63,693 nt of DNA from positions 1-63,693 of the forward strand of contig PAPT01000030.1 of the NCBI GenBank assembly GCA_002708995.1, written 5' to 3'. Position 1 is the first letter of the stretch. Every line of letters starts with the position of its first letter. The DNA comes from Geminicoccus sp. Its GTDB lineage: Bacteria; Pseudomonadota; Alphaproteobacteria; UBA7985. The position numbers were made by a program, and so were the translations under genes. This document shows positions 47,065 through 55,562 of the stretch, piece after piece. Under the pieces are notes generated by a model, which did no database searches, was not told the origin of the DNA, and saw only the letters and a list, made by a program, of their open reading frames with translations.

Positions 47065-47804
47065 GCGACGTCGAATCCAGGCCAGACTGGCTCGACGAAC
47101 TCGGCCCCGTTGTCGAAGGTCCTCAAGCATGGCACCGCCCCGAGCCACAGTCCTTTGAAGGCCGTTACTGCCGTCTCGAGCCGCTGTCCCTCAAGCACCA
47201 TGCCGACGACCTCTGGGCGCAGATGGCGGTCGCTGACCCCGAGATGAGGCAGTGGATGTTTCTCGCCGGTCTCGGCCCGTTCGAAGACCAAGCCGCCTAT
47301 ATCGCCGCCTGGCAACAATTCTCCGAGGCCGTCGACAACCTCACCTACGTGGTCATTCCGACCGACCCGGCCTGTGGCCTGCCTGAGGTCGCTACCGGGC
47401 AGTTCAGCTTCCTGCGACTGCGGCCGGCTGCCGGATCGGTCGAGGTCGGCTTCGTCCGCTTCCCGCCTCAAATGGCACGGACGCGGGTCTCAACCGAGGC
47501 CCAGTATCTGCTCATGGCCCACGTGTTCGATGACCTGCGCTACCGCCGCTACGAGTGGAAATGCAACGCCCACAATCAGCCCTCGATGCGCACCGCCGAG
47601 CGTCTTGGCTTCACCTACGAAGGCACCTTCCGCCAGGACATGATCAACCATTGCCGCAACCGCGATACGGCGTGGTGGTCGATCATCGACAGCGAATGGC
47701 CGGTGCTGAAGCAGGCCTACCAGGCCTGGCTCGACCCGTCGAACTTCGACGCCGAGGGCCAGCAGCACCGGCGCCTTACCGATCTGATTGCAGACTACCG
47801 GTAA
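47061..47804 (+). CDS. GNAT family N-acetyltransferase (RimJ/RimL-like)
   Basis: A 247-residue acetyltransferase of the RimJ/RimL type. An N-terminal segment (SFEGRYCRLEPLSLKHHADDLW) opens the fold; VEVGFVRFPPQMARTRVSTEAQYLLMAHVFD marks beta-4/alpha-3 with acetyl-CoA binding, and RYEWKCNAHNQPSMRTAERLGFTYEGTFRQ is the typical second half. It is translationally coupled to the DMT transporter by an ATGA overlap. The substrate could be a protein N-terminus or a small amine. Confidence 0.87.
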   Translation: MSDVESRPDWLDELGPVVEGPQAWHRPEPQSFEGRYCRLEPLSLKHHADDLWAQMAVADPEMRQWMFLAGLGPFEDQAAYIAAWQQFSEAVDNLTYVVIPTDPACGLPEVATGQFSFLRLRPAAGSVEVGFVRFPPQMARTRVSTEAQYLLMAHVFDDLRYRRYEWKCNAHNQPSMRTAERLGFTYEGTFRQDMINHCRNRDTAWWSIIDSEWPVLKQAYQAWLDPSNFDAEGQQHRRLTDLIADYR

Positions 47805-47904
47805 AGCGTCCACGCTAATCGCGAACGGCCCAAGCCTGCCAAGCCAACCTGAGGTGCAGCAGTCCGCCGAACCGATCTGAGCCGCACTGGTCAGTAGGAC
47901 CGGG

Positions 47905-48624
47905 CTAGCCTAGGTCCGTGCCGTCGGTCAGGACCGGCAGGCGGGCCTCAAAGGCTGTGGTGAAGCCCGCCTCGTCCTCGATCACCATGGAAAACGGCAG
48001 ATACAGTGACGGCATTTCCGCTGCCGTTCCCGTCCATGTGACTTCCGCCGGGCTGGCTTCGATCAGACTGGTGTCGATGTCCACCAGCATGGGCGCTTTG
48101 AAATAGGCTTGGTGCACCTGCAGGCTCTCCAGCGCGCCTGCCTTGAGCCGGGGCAGGGACAGGCCGTTGTCATCCCTGATCAGCAGATGCAGGCTGAGCT
48201 GATTGCTGGCTTCGTCGAAGTGCGCAAGGCTTTCTGAAACCCGGGTGAGAGCGTCGATATCGGCGGGGGCCCGCACAGTGCTGAGGTCCGGGGCGCCATC
48301 GTAGGACTGCACCGCCCGATCGACCTGAGGAAAGGCGCCGGGCGGGGTGGATCCGGCCTCGTCGCCCATCATCTCGTCGCCCATCATATCGGGGTCGGCA
48401 ATAAAACTCCGATCTTCGGCCACCGCGGGTCGGTCTGCGGTACCCTCTATCGATCCATGGCTGTTGTTCACCTTTTCGGTGTCCCCCGACGCGCCAGTGC
48501 TTCGGCTGGGGTCATCGTCGGTGCGCGCAATAGCCTCGGCCTGCTCGCCGAGCTCAAGCACCCAGAAGCTGAACTGCATAAGTGGCAGGAATGAGCTTCC
48601 AATCAGGTCAAACAATCCGAACAT
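47905..48624 (-). CDS. Hypothetical protein, paralogue of the next upstream gene
   Basis: A 239-residue protein I do not recognise. The N-terminus is hydrophobic (FGLFDLIGSSFLPLMQFSFWVLEL) without a clear cleavage site, then an acidic low-complexity segment with a DMMGDEMMGDE direct repeat (about 80-90), then an ordered C-terminal domain with LSLHLLIRDDNGLSLPRLK and DIDTSLIEASP, rich in alternating polar/hydrophobic residues (beta-sandwich-like). The same architecture is visible in the gene at 48700-49386, so the two form a tandem pair. The start has GGAG about 12 bases upstream. No known domain is assigned. Confidence 0.6.
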   Translation of the reverse strand: MFGLFDLIGSSFLPLMQFSFWVLELGEQAEAIARTDDDPSRSTGASGDTEKVNNSHGSIEGTADRPAVAEDRSFIADPDMMGDEMMGDEAGSTPPGAFPQVDRAVQSYDGAPDLSTVRAPADIDALTRVSESLAHFDEASNQLSLHLLIRDDNGLSLPRLKAGALESLQVHQAYFKAPMLVDIDTSLIEASPAEVTWTGTAAEMPSLYLPFSMVIEDEAGFTTAFEARLPVLTDGTDLG

Positions 48625-48699
48625 GGCGGGCGGGGGAACTCCGTCAGGGGAGCTTGCTTCCTAGAAACATCTCTGGCCCAAAACAAGGTGAAAAGGCGC

Positions 48700-49386
48700 T
48701 CAGAGCAAGTCGGTGTTCCAGATCGCCAGATTGTGGTTGAGGTCGGTCATATCGCCGCCTGCGTCTGGCAAGCTGGCATCGATCCGCCAGTATACGTCAT
48801 CGAGGGCGGCATTGGCCGTCCCCTGCAGCGTGATCCGCGCGCCGGTCAGCGTATCATTTACGGCGATTTCGACCTGCGGCTGAACGATAGGGCTGAACAC
48901 GGCGGCGGTGCTGAGTTCCATGGCGAAGCGGCTCAAAGCAGCCGGGTCGAGGCCATCGCCATCGCCCAGCGCCAGCACCAGAGACAGTTGCGGATCCTGC
49001 CCGGACGTCTGGTCGATTTCAGCGAGGCTAGCGAGGACTTCCGTGTCCTGTCCCGTCCACTCGCCCGGGGCCGGCTCCTGTGCCTGCCATTGTTCGGTTG
49101 CTTCCCGGACGGCTTGGCGATCGATCTGCTCGAAGCTGCCTCGCGGTGTGGGAGCGCTGGATGCATCGGCATCGCCAACCCTGTCCCCGGCTCCACCCCC
49201 GGTCCCGCCACCCGGCAGGTGTTCGAACGCCGCCCCCTGACCTGGCAACGGGGTGCCAGCAGGCGATCCGGTGGCCTCTGGTAGGACGCCAGAGAGCTCG
49301 GTTGAAGGATGCAGTGGGGCGGGCACAAGCCAACCAAAGGCCCAGCCAGCGAGGACCTGAGCGCCCTGAAAAAGCGACGCGAACAT
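48700..49386 (-). CDS. Hypothetical protein, first gene of a tandem paralogous pair
   Basis: A 228-residue unrecognised protein with a hydrophobic N-terminus (FASLFQGAQVLAGWAFGWLVP), a Gly/Pro/Asp-rich linker (GGGTGGGAGDRVGDAD) and a C-terminal domain containing LSLVLALGDGDGLDPAALSR and NDTLTGARITLQGTANAA. By eye the C-terminal domain aligns with that of the protein encoded at 47905-48624 (LSL, GDxDGL/DDNGL, GTA positions). No Shine-Dalgarno is visible before the ATG. A GCCCG/CGGGC hairpin followed by T-rich sequence lies 26 bases upstream of the start on the coding strand. Confidence 0.55.
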   Translation of the reverse strand: MFASLFQGAQVLAGWAFGWLVPAPLHPSTELSGVLPEATGSPAGTPLPGQGAAFEHLPGGGTGGGAGDRVGDADASSAPTPRGSFEQIDRQAVREATEQWQAQEPAPGEWTGQDTEVLASLAEIDQTSGQDPQLSLVLALGDGDGLDPAALSRFAMELSTAAVFSPIVQPQVEIAVNDTLTGARITLQGTANAALDDVYWRIDASLPDAGGDMTDLNHNLAIWNTDLL

Positions 49387-49830
49387 TGAAAAAACTCAAA
49401 AATAAAAATGAGCCCGTACCGGGCGATCAGACGTGAACTCAACATACGAGAACTAGCGCATAGTCTCACAATATCCGAGAAAGATCAAATCACTCTGGGC
49501 CCTGACTGGTGCTGCGATGCACACCCGCCTTCGCCGCCACCGCTATCGCCGTTCGGCCTTCTGTCTGTGCTCCTAAGGCGGACGCGTTTGCGGGACGCAT
49601 GGGCGTGTTAATTCAGCACCATCATATCAATTCAACTACACAAATAAATCTTACCCGTTTAGCCTGGGAGGTGATAATGTAACACACATAGGGGTGTTGT
49701 TGAGCACAGCCGTTTGGTTAACAGTGTTTGAACGCGACGTGGCCGCCACTTTTGTACCGCTGGTCACGATGGCCGATCAGAGTGCCATAGCGCCCGAGGC
49801 CAAACACGACATGACGAGAGATTCCGACCG
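49387..49830. other. AT-rich divergent intergenic region
   Basis: 444 bases, markedly more AT-rich than the rest, between the paralogue pair and the ArsR gene. It holds the hairpin at 49412-49424 and many A/T runs but no believable gene. It must contain divergent promoters; several TATA-like stretches occur, and I cannot choose among them. Confidence 0.55.
49412..49424 (-). terminator. Short hairpin with T-rich tail just upstream of the hypothetical gene
   Basis: On the minus strand GCCCG-GTA-CGGGC is followed by TCATTTTTATTTTTGAG, a compact terminator-like structure ending about 10 bases before the ATG at 49386. As it lies ahead of a gene it could be an attenuator, or the end of an upstream short transcript. 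Confidence 0.4.
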
Positions 49831-50184
49831 ATGAACCCTCCGAATACAGCGCCCACTGTCGATGCCGTAGCTGCAGATAATAGCGTCGAGGTCGACGCCA
49901 CGGCCCTGCTGGTCAAAGCCGAGAGTGCCTGTGACTTCCTAAGGGCCATCGCCACGCCGACGCGGCTCATGCTGCTGTGCCACCTGATGGAGGGCGAGCG
50001 CACTGTTTCAGAGCTTGCGGATCTGGTTGGTGCGAAACAGAGCCTGACATCCCACCATCTCAACCGTCTCAAGCTCTCCGGGCTGGTCGCCAGTCGCCGC
50101 GATGAGAAGTTCATCTTCTACCGGCTGGAAAATGAGGTGGTGAAGCAGGTGGTTATAATCCTCTACGACGAGTTCTGTCGCTAA
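49831..50184 (+). CDS. ArsR-family transcriptional regulator
   Basis: A 117-residue winged-helix protein. The DNA-binding core is LRAIATPTRLMLLCHLMEGERTVSELADLVGAKQSLTSHHLNRLKLSGLVASRRDEKFIFYRL, the typical ArsR/SmtB helix-turn-helix and wing. The alpha-3 metal-site CxC of ArsR and the alpha-5 ligands of SmtB are absent; one Cys near residue 31 and a C-terminal Cys remain, so thiol or sulfur sensing (as in BigR/SqrR) is possible but unproven. The start has only a weak GAGAG site. It stands alone, 243 bases before gcdH. Confidence 0.88.
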   Translation: MNPPNTAPTVDAVAADNSVEVDATALLVKAESACDFLRAIATPTRLMLLCHLMEGERTVSELADLVGAKQSLTSHHLNRLKLSGLVASRRDEKFIFYRLENEVVKQVVIILYDEFCR

Positions 50185-50427
50185 GGCGCGCGAGCGCGGT
50201 CATGCGGTGCTCCGGCACAGCCGCCGTCGCTTGCGCCCTGTTGTAAAGCTTTCAGCCAAGCATCTGATCGCCCGAGCCTTCTGGGCAGCCAGTCCTGCCC
50301 GATCCCCGCTGCCTGCGTCGCTTTGACAGAAGTTCGGGGCTCTTGTTGGCTTTCCCCTGTGACAAATCCGCGGCTATGATGCGCCATGCACAGCGATGCC
50401 GGCACCGGCATCTGGATGGAGAAACCC

Positions 50428-51606
50428 GTGGCCGCCTTCAACTGGCAAGACCCCTTTCGCCTTGACGATCAGCTGACCGACGAAGAGCGGATGATCCGCG
50501 ACAGCGCGGCAGCCTTCGCCGCAGCCGAGCTGCAAACCCGCGTCGAAGACATGTACATGAACGAAGGCGTCAAGCCGGGTCTGTTCCGGCTGATGGGGCA
50601 GGCGGGCCTGCTGGGCGTGACCATCCCCGAACAGTATGGCGGCGCCGGCGCCGGCTATGTCGCCTATGGCCTTGTTGCGCGTGAGATCGAGCGCGTGGAC
50701 AGCGGTTACCGCTCCATGGCCTCGGTGCAATCCTCGCTGGTCATGCACCCGATCAACCAGTTCGGCAGCGAAGAGCAGAAGCAGAAGTATTTGCCCGCGC
50801 TGGCCCGCGGCGAGCTTATCGGTTGCTTTGGTCTGACCGAGCCCGAGGCAGGGTCAGATCCCGGTTCGATGAAGACGCGGGCGGAGAAAACCGCGACCGG
50901 CTACCGGCTGACCGGGTCGAAAATGTGGATCTCCAACGCCCCGATCGCCGACGTCTTCGTGGTCTGGGCCAAGTCCCAAGAACACGGCAACCGGATCAAG
51001 GGCTTCGTGCTGGAAAAGGGCATGTCCGGGCTGAGCGCGCCAAAGATCGAGGGCAAGCTTTCGCTGAGGGCGTCGGTAACCGGCGAGATTGTCATAGACG
51101 GTGTCGAGGTCGGCGAGGATGCTCTGCTGCCCGGCGCCGATGGTCTCAAGGGGCCGTTCTCCTGCCTCAACTCGGCGCGCTATGGCATTTCCTGGGGGGT
51201 CATGGGCGCAGCCGAAGACTGCTGGTTCCGCGCCCACAGCTACGGCATGGACCGGCGCCAGTTCGACCGCCCGCTCGCCGCCACCCAGCTGTTTCAGAAG
51301 AAACTCGCCGACATGCAGACCGAGATTGCGCTGGGCCTGCAAGGGTCGCTCCGCGTCGGGCAGCTGCTCGAGGCCGGTCAGGCTGCGCCTGAAATGATCT
51401 CCGTGGTCAAGCGCAACAACTGTGGCAAGGCGCTGGATATCGCGCGGATGAGCCGCGACATGCACGGCGGCAACGGCATCCAGATCGGCTATCAGGTCAT
51501 GCGCCACGCGGCCAATCTGGAGACCGTCAACACCTACGAGGGCACCCACGACGTGCACGCGCTGATCCTCGGCCGGGCGCAGACAGGCATTCAGGCCTTC
51601 TTCTGA
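50428..51606 (+). CDS. gcdH: Glutaryl-CoA dehydrogenase
   Basis: A 392-residue acyl-CoA dehydrogenase. GcdH-type features: [22 protein letters not shown] at the N-terminus, [46 protein letters not shown], and the catalytic-base region [15 protein letters not shown] near the C-terminus. It converts glutaryl-CoA to crotonyl-CoA. I prefer the GTG at 50428 because GGAG lies 6 bases before it and the N-terminus then matches the family; ATGs at 50416 and 50386 are in frame. Its stop overlaps the CoA-transferase start. Confidence 0.92.
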   Translation: MAAFNWQDPFRLDDQLTDEERMIRDSAAAFAAAELQTRVEDMYMNEGVKPGLFRLMGQAGLLGVTIPEQYGGAGAGYVAYGLVAREIERVDSGYRSMASVQSSLVMHPINQFGSEEQKQKYLPALARGELIGCFGLTEPEAGSDPGSMKTRAEKTATGYRLTGSKMWISNAPIADVFVVWAKSQEHGNRIKGFVLEKGMSGLSAPKIEGKLSLRASVTGEIVIDGVEVGEDALLPGADGLKGPFSCLNSARYGISWGVMGAAEDCWFRAHSYGMDRRQFDRPLAATQLFQKKLADMQTEIALGLQGSLRVGQLLEAGQAAPEMISVVKRNNCGKALDIARMSRDMHGGNGIQIGYQVMRHAANLETVNTYEGTHDVHALILGRAQTGIQAFF

Positions 51607-52772
51607 TGATGGCTGCGGACCAGCTGCCGATCTACGACGGGCTGCGCGTGCTGGACCTCTCGCGCATTCTTGCGGGACCTTGGCTGGGCCAGACCCTTGC
51701 CGACCTCGGTGCCGACGTGGTCAAGATCGAGAGCCCGACGGGGGATGATACCCGCCAATGGGGGCCGCCCTTCGTCGACCGTCCCGGGGCAGATGGCGAG
51801 GCCGAACCCCGCGCCACCGCCGCCTACTTTTACGCCTGTAATAGGGGAAAGCGCTCGGTTGTTGCCGACTTCCGCAACCCCGAAGACCTCACAGCCGTGC
51901 AGCGCCTTGCCGGGCGCGCCGACGTGATCATCGAAAACTACAAGGTCGGGGGTCTTGCGAAGTTCGGCTTGGATTACGCTAGCGTCGCTGCCGCCAACCC
52001 GGGCGTCGTCTACGCCTCGATCACCGGCTTCGGGCAGGATGGGCCGCGCGCCGAGCAGCCCGGCTACGACCTGCTGATTCAGGGCATGAGCGGGATAATG
52101 GACATCACCGGCGACGCCGGGGGCGAGCCGCAGAAAATGGGCGTCGCCTTCGGGGATATTTTCACCGGGCTCTACGGGGTCATCGGGGTGCAGGCGGCGC
52201 TGGCCGAGCGCCAGAAGACGGGCAGGGGGCAGCAGATCGATCTTGCCCTGTTCGACGCCATGTCGGCCGTGCTCGCCAATCAGGCGCTGAATTTCATGGT
52301 TTCCGGGACCGCGCCGAGCCGCAAGGGCAACCGCCACCCCAACCTTGTCCCCTACGAGGTCTTCGCCTGCGCCGACGGTCATCTGATCATCGCCACCGGC
52401 AACGACCGGCAGTTCGCAGCCATGTGCACCGTGCTCGGCCTGCATGATCTGCCCGAGGATCCAGCCTACGCCAGCAATGCTGCGCGGATCGAAAATGTCG
52501 AGGCGCTGGCGGGCAAAATCAACGCCGCGGCGTCATGGTTTCGGCGCGCGGAACTGATCGATCAACTGCTTGTCGCGGGGGTTCCTGCGGGGCCGATCAA
52601 CACCATCGCACAGGCGCAGGCCGATCCGCAGTTTCAGCATCGGTCTGTGGCCATTGAGCCCGAGGGTGTTCCCGGTCTGCGCACGCCCTTGAACTTTTCA
52701 GAAAGCCCGCTCAGAGTGACAAAAACCGCGCCCGCTCTGGGCGCCTCAACCTTTGATGATCTTGACTGGTAG
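51606..52772 (+). CDS. CaiB/BaiF class III CoA-transferase, probable glutarate CoA-transferase
   Basis: A 388-residue family III CoA-transferase. N-terminal YDGLRVLDLSRILAGPWLGQTLADLGADVVKIE is the family opening; the catalytic Asp lies in QPGYDLLIQGMSGIM (about 155), and ADGHLIIATGNDRQF follows. The start overlaps the gcdH stop (TGATG), so the two are co-translated. Transfer of CoA from succinyl-CoA to glutarate, making the GcdH substrate, is the obvious role given its partner; it could also act on other dicarboxylates or betaines (CaiB-like). Confidence 0.87.
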   Translation: MMAADQLPIYDGLRVLDLSRILAGPWLGQTLADLGADVVKIESPTGDDTRQWGPPFVDRPGADGEAEPRATAAYFYACNRGKRSVVADFRNPEDLTAVQRLAGRADVIIENYKVGGLAKFGLDYASVAAANPGVVYASITGFGQDGPRAEQPGYDLLIQGMSGIMDITGDAGGEPQKMGVAFGDIFTGLYGVIGVQAALAERQKTGRGQQIDLALFDAMSAVLANQALNFMVSGTAPSRKGNRHPNLVPYEVFACADGHLIIATGNDRQFAAMCTVLGLHDLPEDPAYASNAARIENVEALAGKINAAASWFRRAELIDQLLVAGVPAGPINTIAQAQADPQFQHRSVAIEPEGVPGLRTPLNFSESPLRVTKTAPALGASTFDDLDW

Positions 52773-52778
52773 TGTCTC

Positions 52779-54083
52779 ATGAATCAGATGCCAAACAATC
52801 TCGATGCCTACTGGATGCCGTTCACGGCGAGCCGATGGTTCAAGGAAAATCCCCGCATCATCGCTTCGGCCGACGGCGTGCACTACACGACCATGGAGGG
52901 CCACCGCCTGATCGACGGCACCGGCGGGCTTTGGTGCTGCAACGCCGGCCACAACCGCAAGCCGATCGTCGAAGCCATCCAGAAGCAGGCCGCCACGCTG
53001 GATTTTGCCCATAGCTTTAACCAAGGTCACGCCATCGCCTTCGAGGCGGCCAATCGGCTGACGGAAATGGCCCCGGGCTTCGATCACATCTTCTTCACCA
53101 ATTCCGGCTCCGAGGCCGTCGACACGGCGCTGAAGATCGCGCTGGCCTATCATCAGGCCCGCGGCGAAGGGCAGCGCCGCGTGCTGGTTGGGCGGCAGAA
53201 GGCCTACCACGGCATCAACTTCGGCGGTCTCAGTGTGGGCGGTATCGGGTTGAACAAGGGACAGTTCGGCACGCTTTACCCCGATGCCAAGCACATGCGT
53301 CATACGCACCTGCTCGACCGCAATGCGTTTTCCCGCGGCCAGCCCGAGCACGGTGATTTCCTTGCCGATGATCTTGAGGAAATCTGCCAGACGTACGGGG
53401 GCCATACCGTGGCAGCCTGCATCGTTGAGCCGGTTGCCGGGGCGGGGGGCGTGTTCCCGCCGCCCAAGGGCTACCTGCAGCGGCTGCGCAACATCTGTGA
53501 CCGGCACGGCATCCTGCTGATTTTTGACGAGGTGATTTCCGGCTTTGGACGGCTGGGTACGGCCTTTGCCTACCAGAAGTTCGGGGTCAAACCCGACCTG
53601 ATGACGGCCGCCAAAGGGATAACCAATGCGACCGTACCGCTGGGTGGTGTTTTCACCACCGGTGGCGTGCGGGAGGCGTTCCTGAGCGGGCCACCGACTA
53701 TGCCTGACCTTTTCCACGGCTACACCTACTCCGGTCATCCGCTGGCCTGCGCGGCAGCGATCGCCACGGCAGATCTCTACCGAGACGAAGGCGTCTTCGA
53801 GAACGCGGATGCGATGTCCGGCCCCTGGGAAGACATGCTGCACAGCCTCGCCGATCTGCCCGGTGTCATCGACATCCGCAACATGGGTCTAGTTGGCGCT
53901 TTACAGCTCGAGAGCGACGAGACTGTGGGCGCCCGGGGCCGGGCCGCCTTCGAGAAGCTCTGGGACGCAGGCCTGTCGTGCCGTCCTATCGGAGATAACC
54001 TCGCTATGTCGCCGCCACTAATTGTGACCGAAGAGCATATTGGGCAGATCGGGGACATGTTCCGGCGCGTCCTGGCCGGCTAG
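52779..54083 (+). CDS. Class III omega-amino acid aminotransferase
   Basis: A 434-residue PLP enzyme of the omega-amino acid:pyruvate type. Seen: DAYWMPFTASRWFKENPRII at the N-terminus, FFTNSGSEAVDTALKIA (phosphate site), YHGINFGGLSVGG, the PLP Asp in LLIFDEVISGFGRLG and the Schiff-base Lys in TAAKGITNATVPLGG (about 285). Annotated relatives act on beta-alanine, taurine or other omega-amines with pyruvate. It starts 6 bases after the CoA-transferase, so 5-aminovalerate to glutarate semialdehyde feeding glutarate is a reasonable idea from context. Confidence 0.87.
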   Translation: MNQMPNNLDAYWMPFTASRWFKENPRIIASADGVHYTTMEGHRLIDGTGGLWCCNAGHNRKPIVEAIQKQAATLDFAHSFNQGHAIAFEAANRLTEMAPGFDHIFFTNSGSEAVDTALKIALAYHQARGEGQRRVLVGRQKAYHGINFGGLSVGGIGLNKGQFGTLYPDAKHMRHTHLLDRNAFSRGQPEHGDFLADDLEEICQTYGGHTVAACIVEPVAGAGGVFPPPKGYLQRLRNICDRHGILLIFDEVISGFGRLGTAFAYQKFGVKPDLMTAAKGITNATVPLGGVFTTGGVREAFLSGPPTMPDLFHGYTYSGHPLACAAAIATADLYRDEGVFENADAMSGPWEDMLHSLADLPGVIDIRNMGLVGALQLESDETVGARGRAAFEKLWDAGLSCRPIGDNLAMSPPLIVTEEHIGQIGDMFRRVLAG

Positions 54084-54430
54084 CCACTGCAATCCGGTCG
54101 CCGGACTGTTTGCCGGCGAAGGATTGGCGGACCGACAGAATCACGCGGGCGTTTTCGCGATGCGATCAGAATTACAATCGCTATGCGGGAGATTGTATCG
54201 GGGCCACAGCCAGAAATTTTATGCAGCTCTCATTGAGAGCGACTGTTGGTTTCACAATAGCGACAACATCGCGCACTTGGCCGCTCCAGCGATCAAAACC
54301 CCTCTCGATCTGGGGAGAAAGTTGACTCGCTTGGTTATTTTTTCCTAAACATTGTGGTGGTTCATAGAGAGCGGGGCGCGTCCTCGTCCTGCTTGTGACC
54401 CCTGTAAATGTCTTGGGAGGACAATTTATC
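54084..54430. other. Promoter region of the betaine transporter operon
   Basis: 347 bases without a gene. The last 110 bases hold a plausible promoter (54322-54351) and the ribosome site GGGAGGACAA before the binding-protein ATG. The rest shows no recognisable structure. Confidence 0.5.
54322..54351 (+). promoter_or_regulatory. Candidate sigma-70 promoter of betaine transporter operon
   Basis: TTGACT at 54322 and TAAACA at 54346 are separated by 18 bases, about 70 bases upstream of the likely leader end. A good -35 and weak -10; position and spacing are the only support. Confidence 0.4.
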
Positions 54431-55450
54431 ATGAAAAAGCTAGCACTTATTGCTGCTTCGCTGACCACAGCTTTGGTTGGCTTTAGCTCTGCAGCACAGG
54501 CTGAGTGTGGTGAAGTGACTGTTGGCGAAGCCAACTGGTCGACCGCACAAATTCTGGCGCAGATCGACGGATTTGTAATGGAACACGGCTTTGGCTGTTC
54601 TGTAACTTTTACCCCAACATCCACTACTCAGACTCTAGCTCTGGCTCAGGGCTCCGATGGCCCGCTGGTTGTATCCGAATTTTGGAACCTTGGCGTTGAC
54701 CAGGACGTTCTGGCGGCTGCTATCGCAGACGGCGAAATTGAACTGACAGGGAAGCCTTTCCCAGAAGCCGGTGAATTCTGGTACGTTTCACCTGCATTTG
54801 CCGAAGCTTACCCAGAAATCGACACGGTAGCGGAACTCGTTGAGCGTCCAGATTTGTTCCCATCTCCAACTGTTGAAGGCATGGGTGCATTCCATGGCTG
54901 CCCAATTGGCATCGGCTGGGGCTGTGAGCACAACAACACCGCACTGTTCCATATGTGGGACATGGCCGAAAAAGGTTGGAATCTTGAAAACCCTGGATCC
55001 TTTGAAGGCATGAATTCAATCATCACTGATGCGTACGTCTCCAATGGATATTGGGTTGGCTACTACTGGACGCCGACTGCAATCGCGATCGAGAACGAAC
55101 TTGTCGTACTCGATTGGGGTATCGAGCACAGCGCGGATAATTGGACCAATTGTGTGATGGGGTACCGCGACGCCTCCGAGCTGCCAAGCGGTTGTGAAGA
55201 AACGCCTCAATCTTGGACACCTTCCGACATCGCTACAGCAACCACCCCGGCTCTGCGTGATACCGGTGCGTACGACTACGTATTGGCTCGTGAACTGCCA
55301 ATGGCGGTTCTCGGCGCCCTGGACTCCTACATGGGTGCAAACCAGGCTTCCGCGGCTGATACTGCGAAGGTGTTCCTGAGAGACTATCAGGACATGTGGA
55401 CGTCATGGGTCGACGCTGACGTTGCTGACGCCGTCCTAGCGGCTCTCTAA
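54431..55450 (+). CDS. Glycine/proline betaine-type ABC transporter substrate-binding protein (OpuAC/ProX family)
   Basis: A 339-residue periplasmic protein with a signal peptide cleaved after AAQA. Mature part: CGEVTVGEANWSTAQI, SEFWNLGVDQD, GAFHGCPIGIGWGCEHNN and VGYYWTPTAIAIENELVVLDWG, with the many Trp/Tyr residues that box quaternary ammonium groups and several Cys. Strong ribosome site GGGAGGACAATTTATC. Codons are less GC-rich than in most of the window, as often seen in highly expressed genes. A stem-loop follows at 55474. First gene of a binding protein, permease, ATPase operon. Confidence 0.88.
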   Translation: MKKLALIAASLTTALVGFSSAAQAECGEVTVGEANWSTAQILAQIDGFVMEHGFGCSVTFTPTSTTQTLALAQGSDGPLVVSEFWNLGVDQDVLAAAIADGEIELTGKPFPEAGEFWYVSPAFAEAYPEIDTVAELVERPDLFPSPTVEGMGAFHGCPIGIGWGCEHNNTALFHMWDMAEKGWNLENPGSFEGMNSIITDAYVSNGYWVGYYWTPTAIAIENELVVLDWGIEHSADNWTNCVMGYRDASELPSGCEETPQSWTPSDIATATTPALRDTGAYDYVLARELPMAVLGALDSYMGANQASAADTAKVFLRDYQDMWTSWVDADVADAVLAAL

Positions 55451-55473
55451 GCCTTGGCTTAACGTCTAAAGTT

Positions 55474-55510
55474 AAAGGGGGCCTGCCATGAGCAGCAGGT
55501 CCCCTTCTTC
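55474..55510 (+). terminator. Stem-loop between binding-protein and permease genes
   Basis: AAGGGGGCCTGC pairs with GCAGGTCCCCTT around CATGAGCA, then CTTCTT. A leaky terminator or 3' stabiliser of this kind is common after binding-protein genes and would keep that protein in excess over the permease. Confidence 0.7.
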
Positions 55511-55562
55511 TTGGCTGCTTCCACCAAAAGTAAAGTTCTAAAGAAAACAAGGGGTACGCCGG

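Noticed and set aside
54110-54325. Small plus-strand frame upstream of the betaine-binding protein gene
   Set aside because: No ribosome site, no motif, and it runs into the likely promoter.
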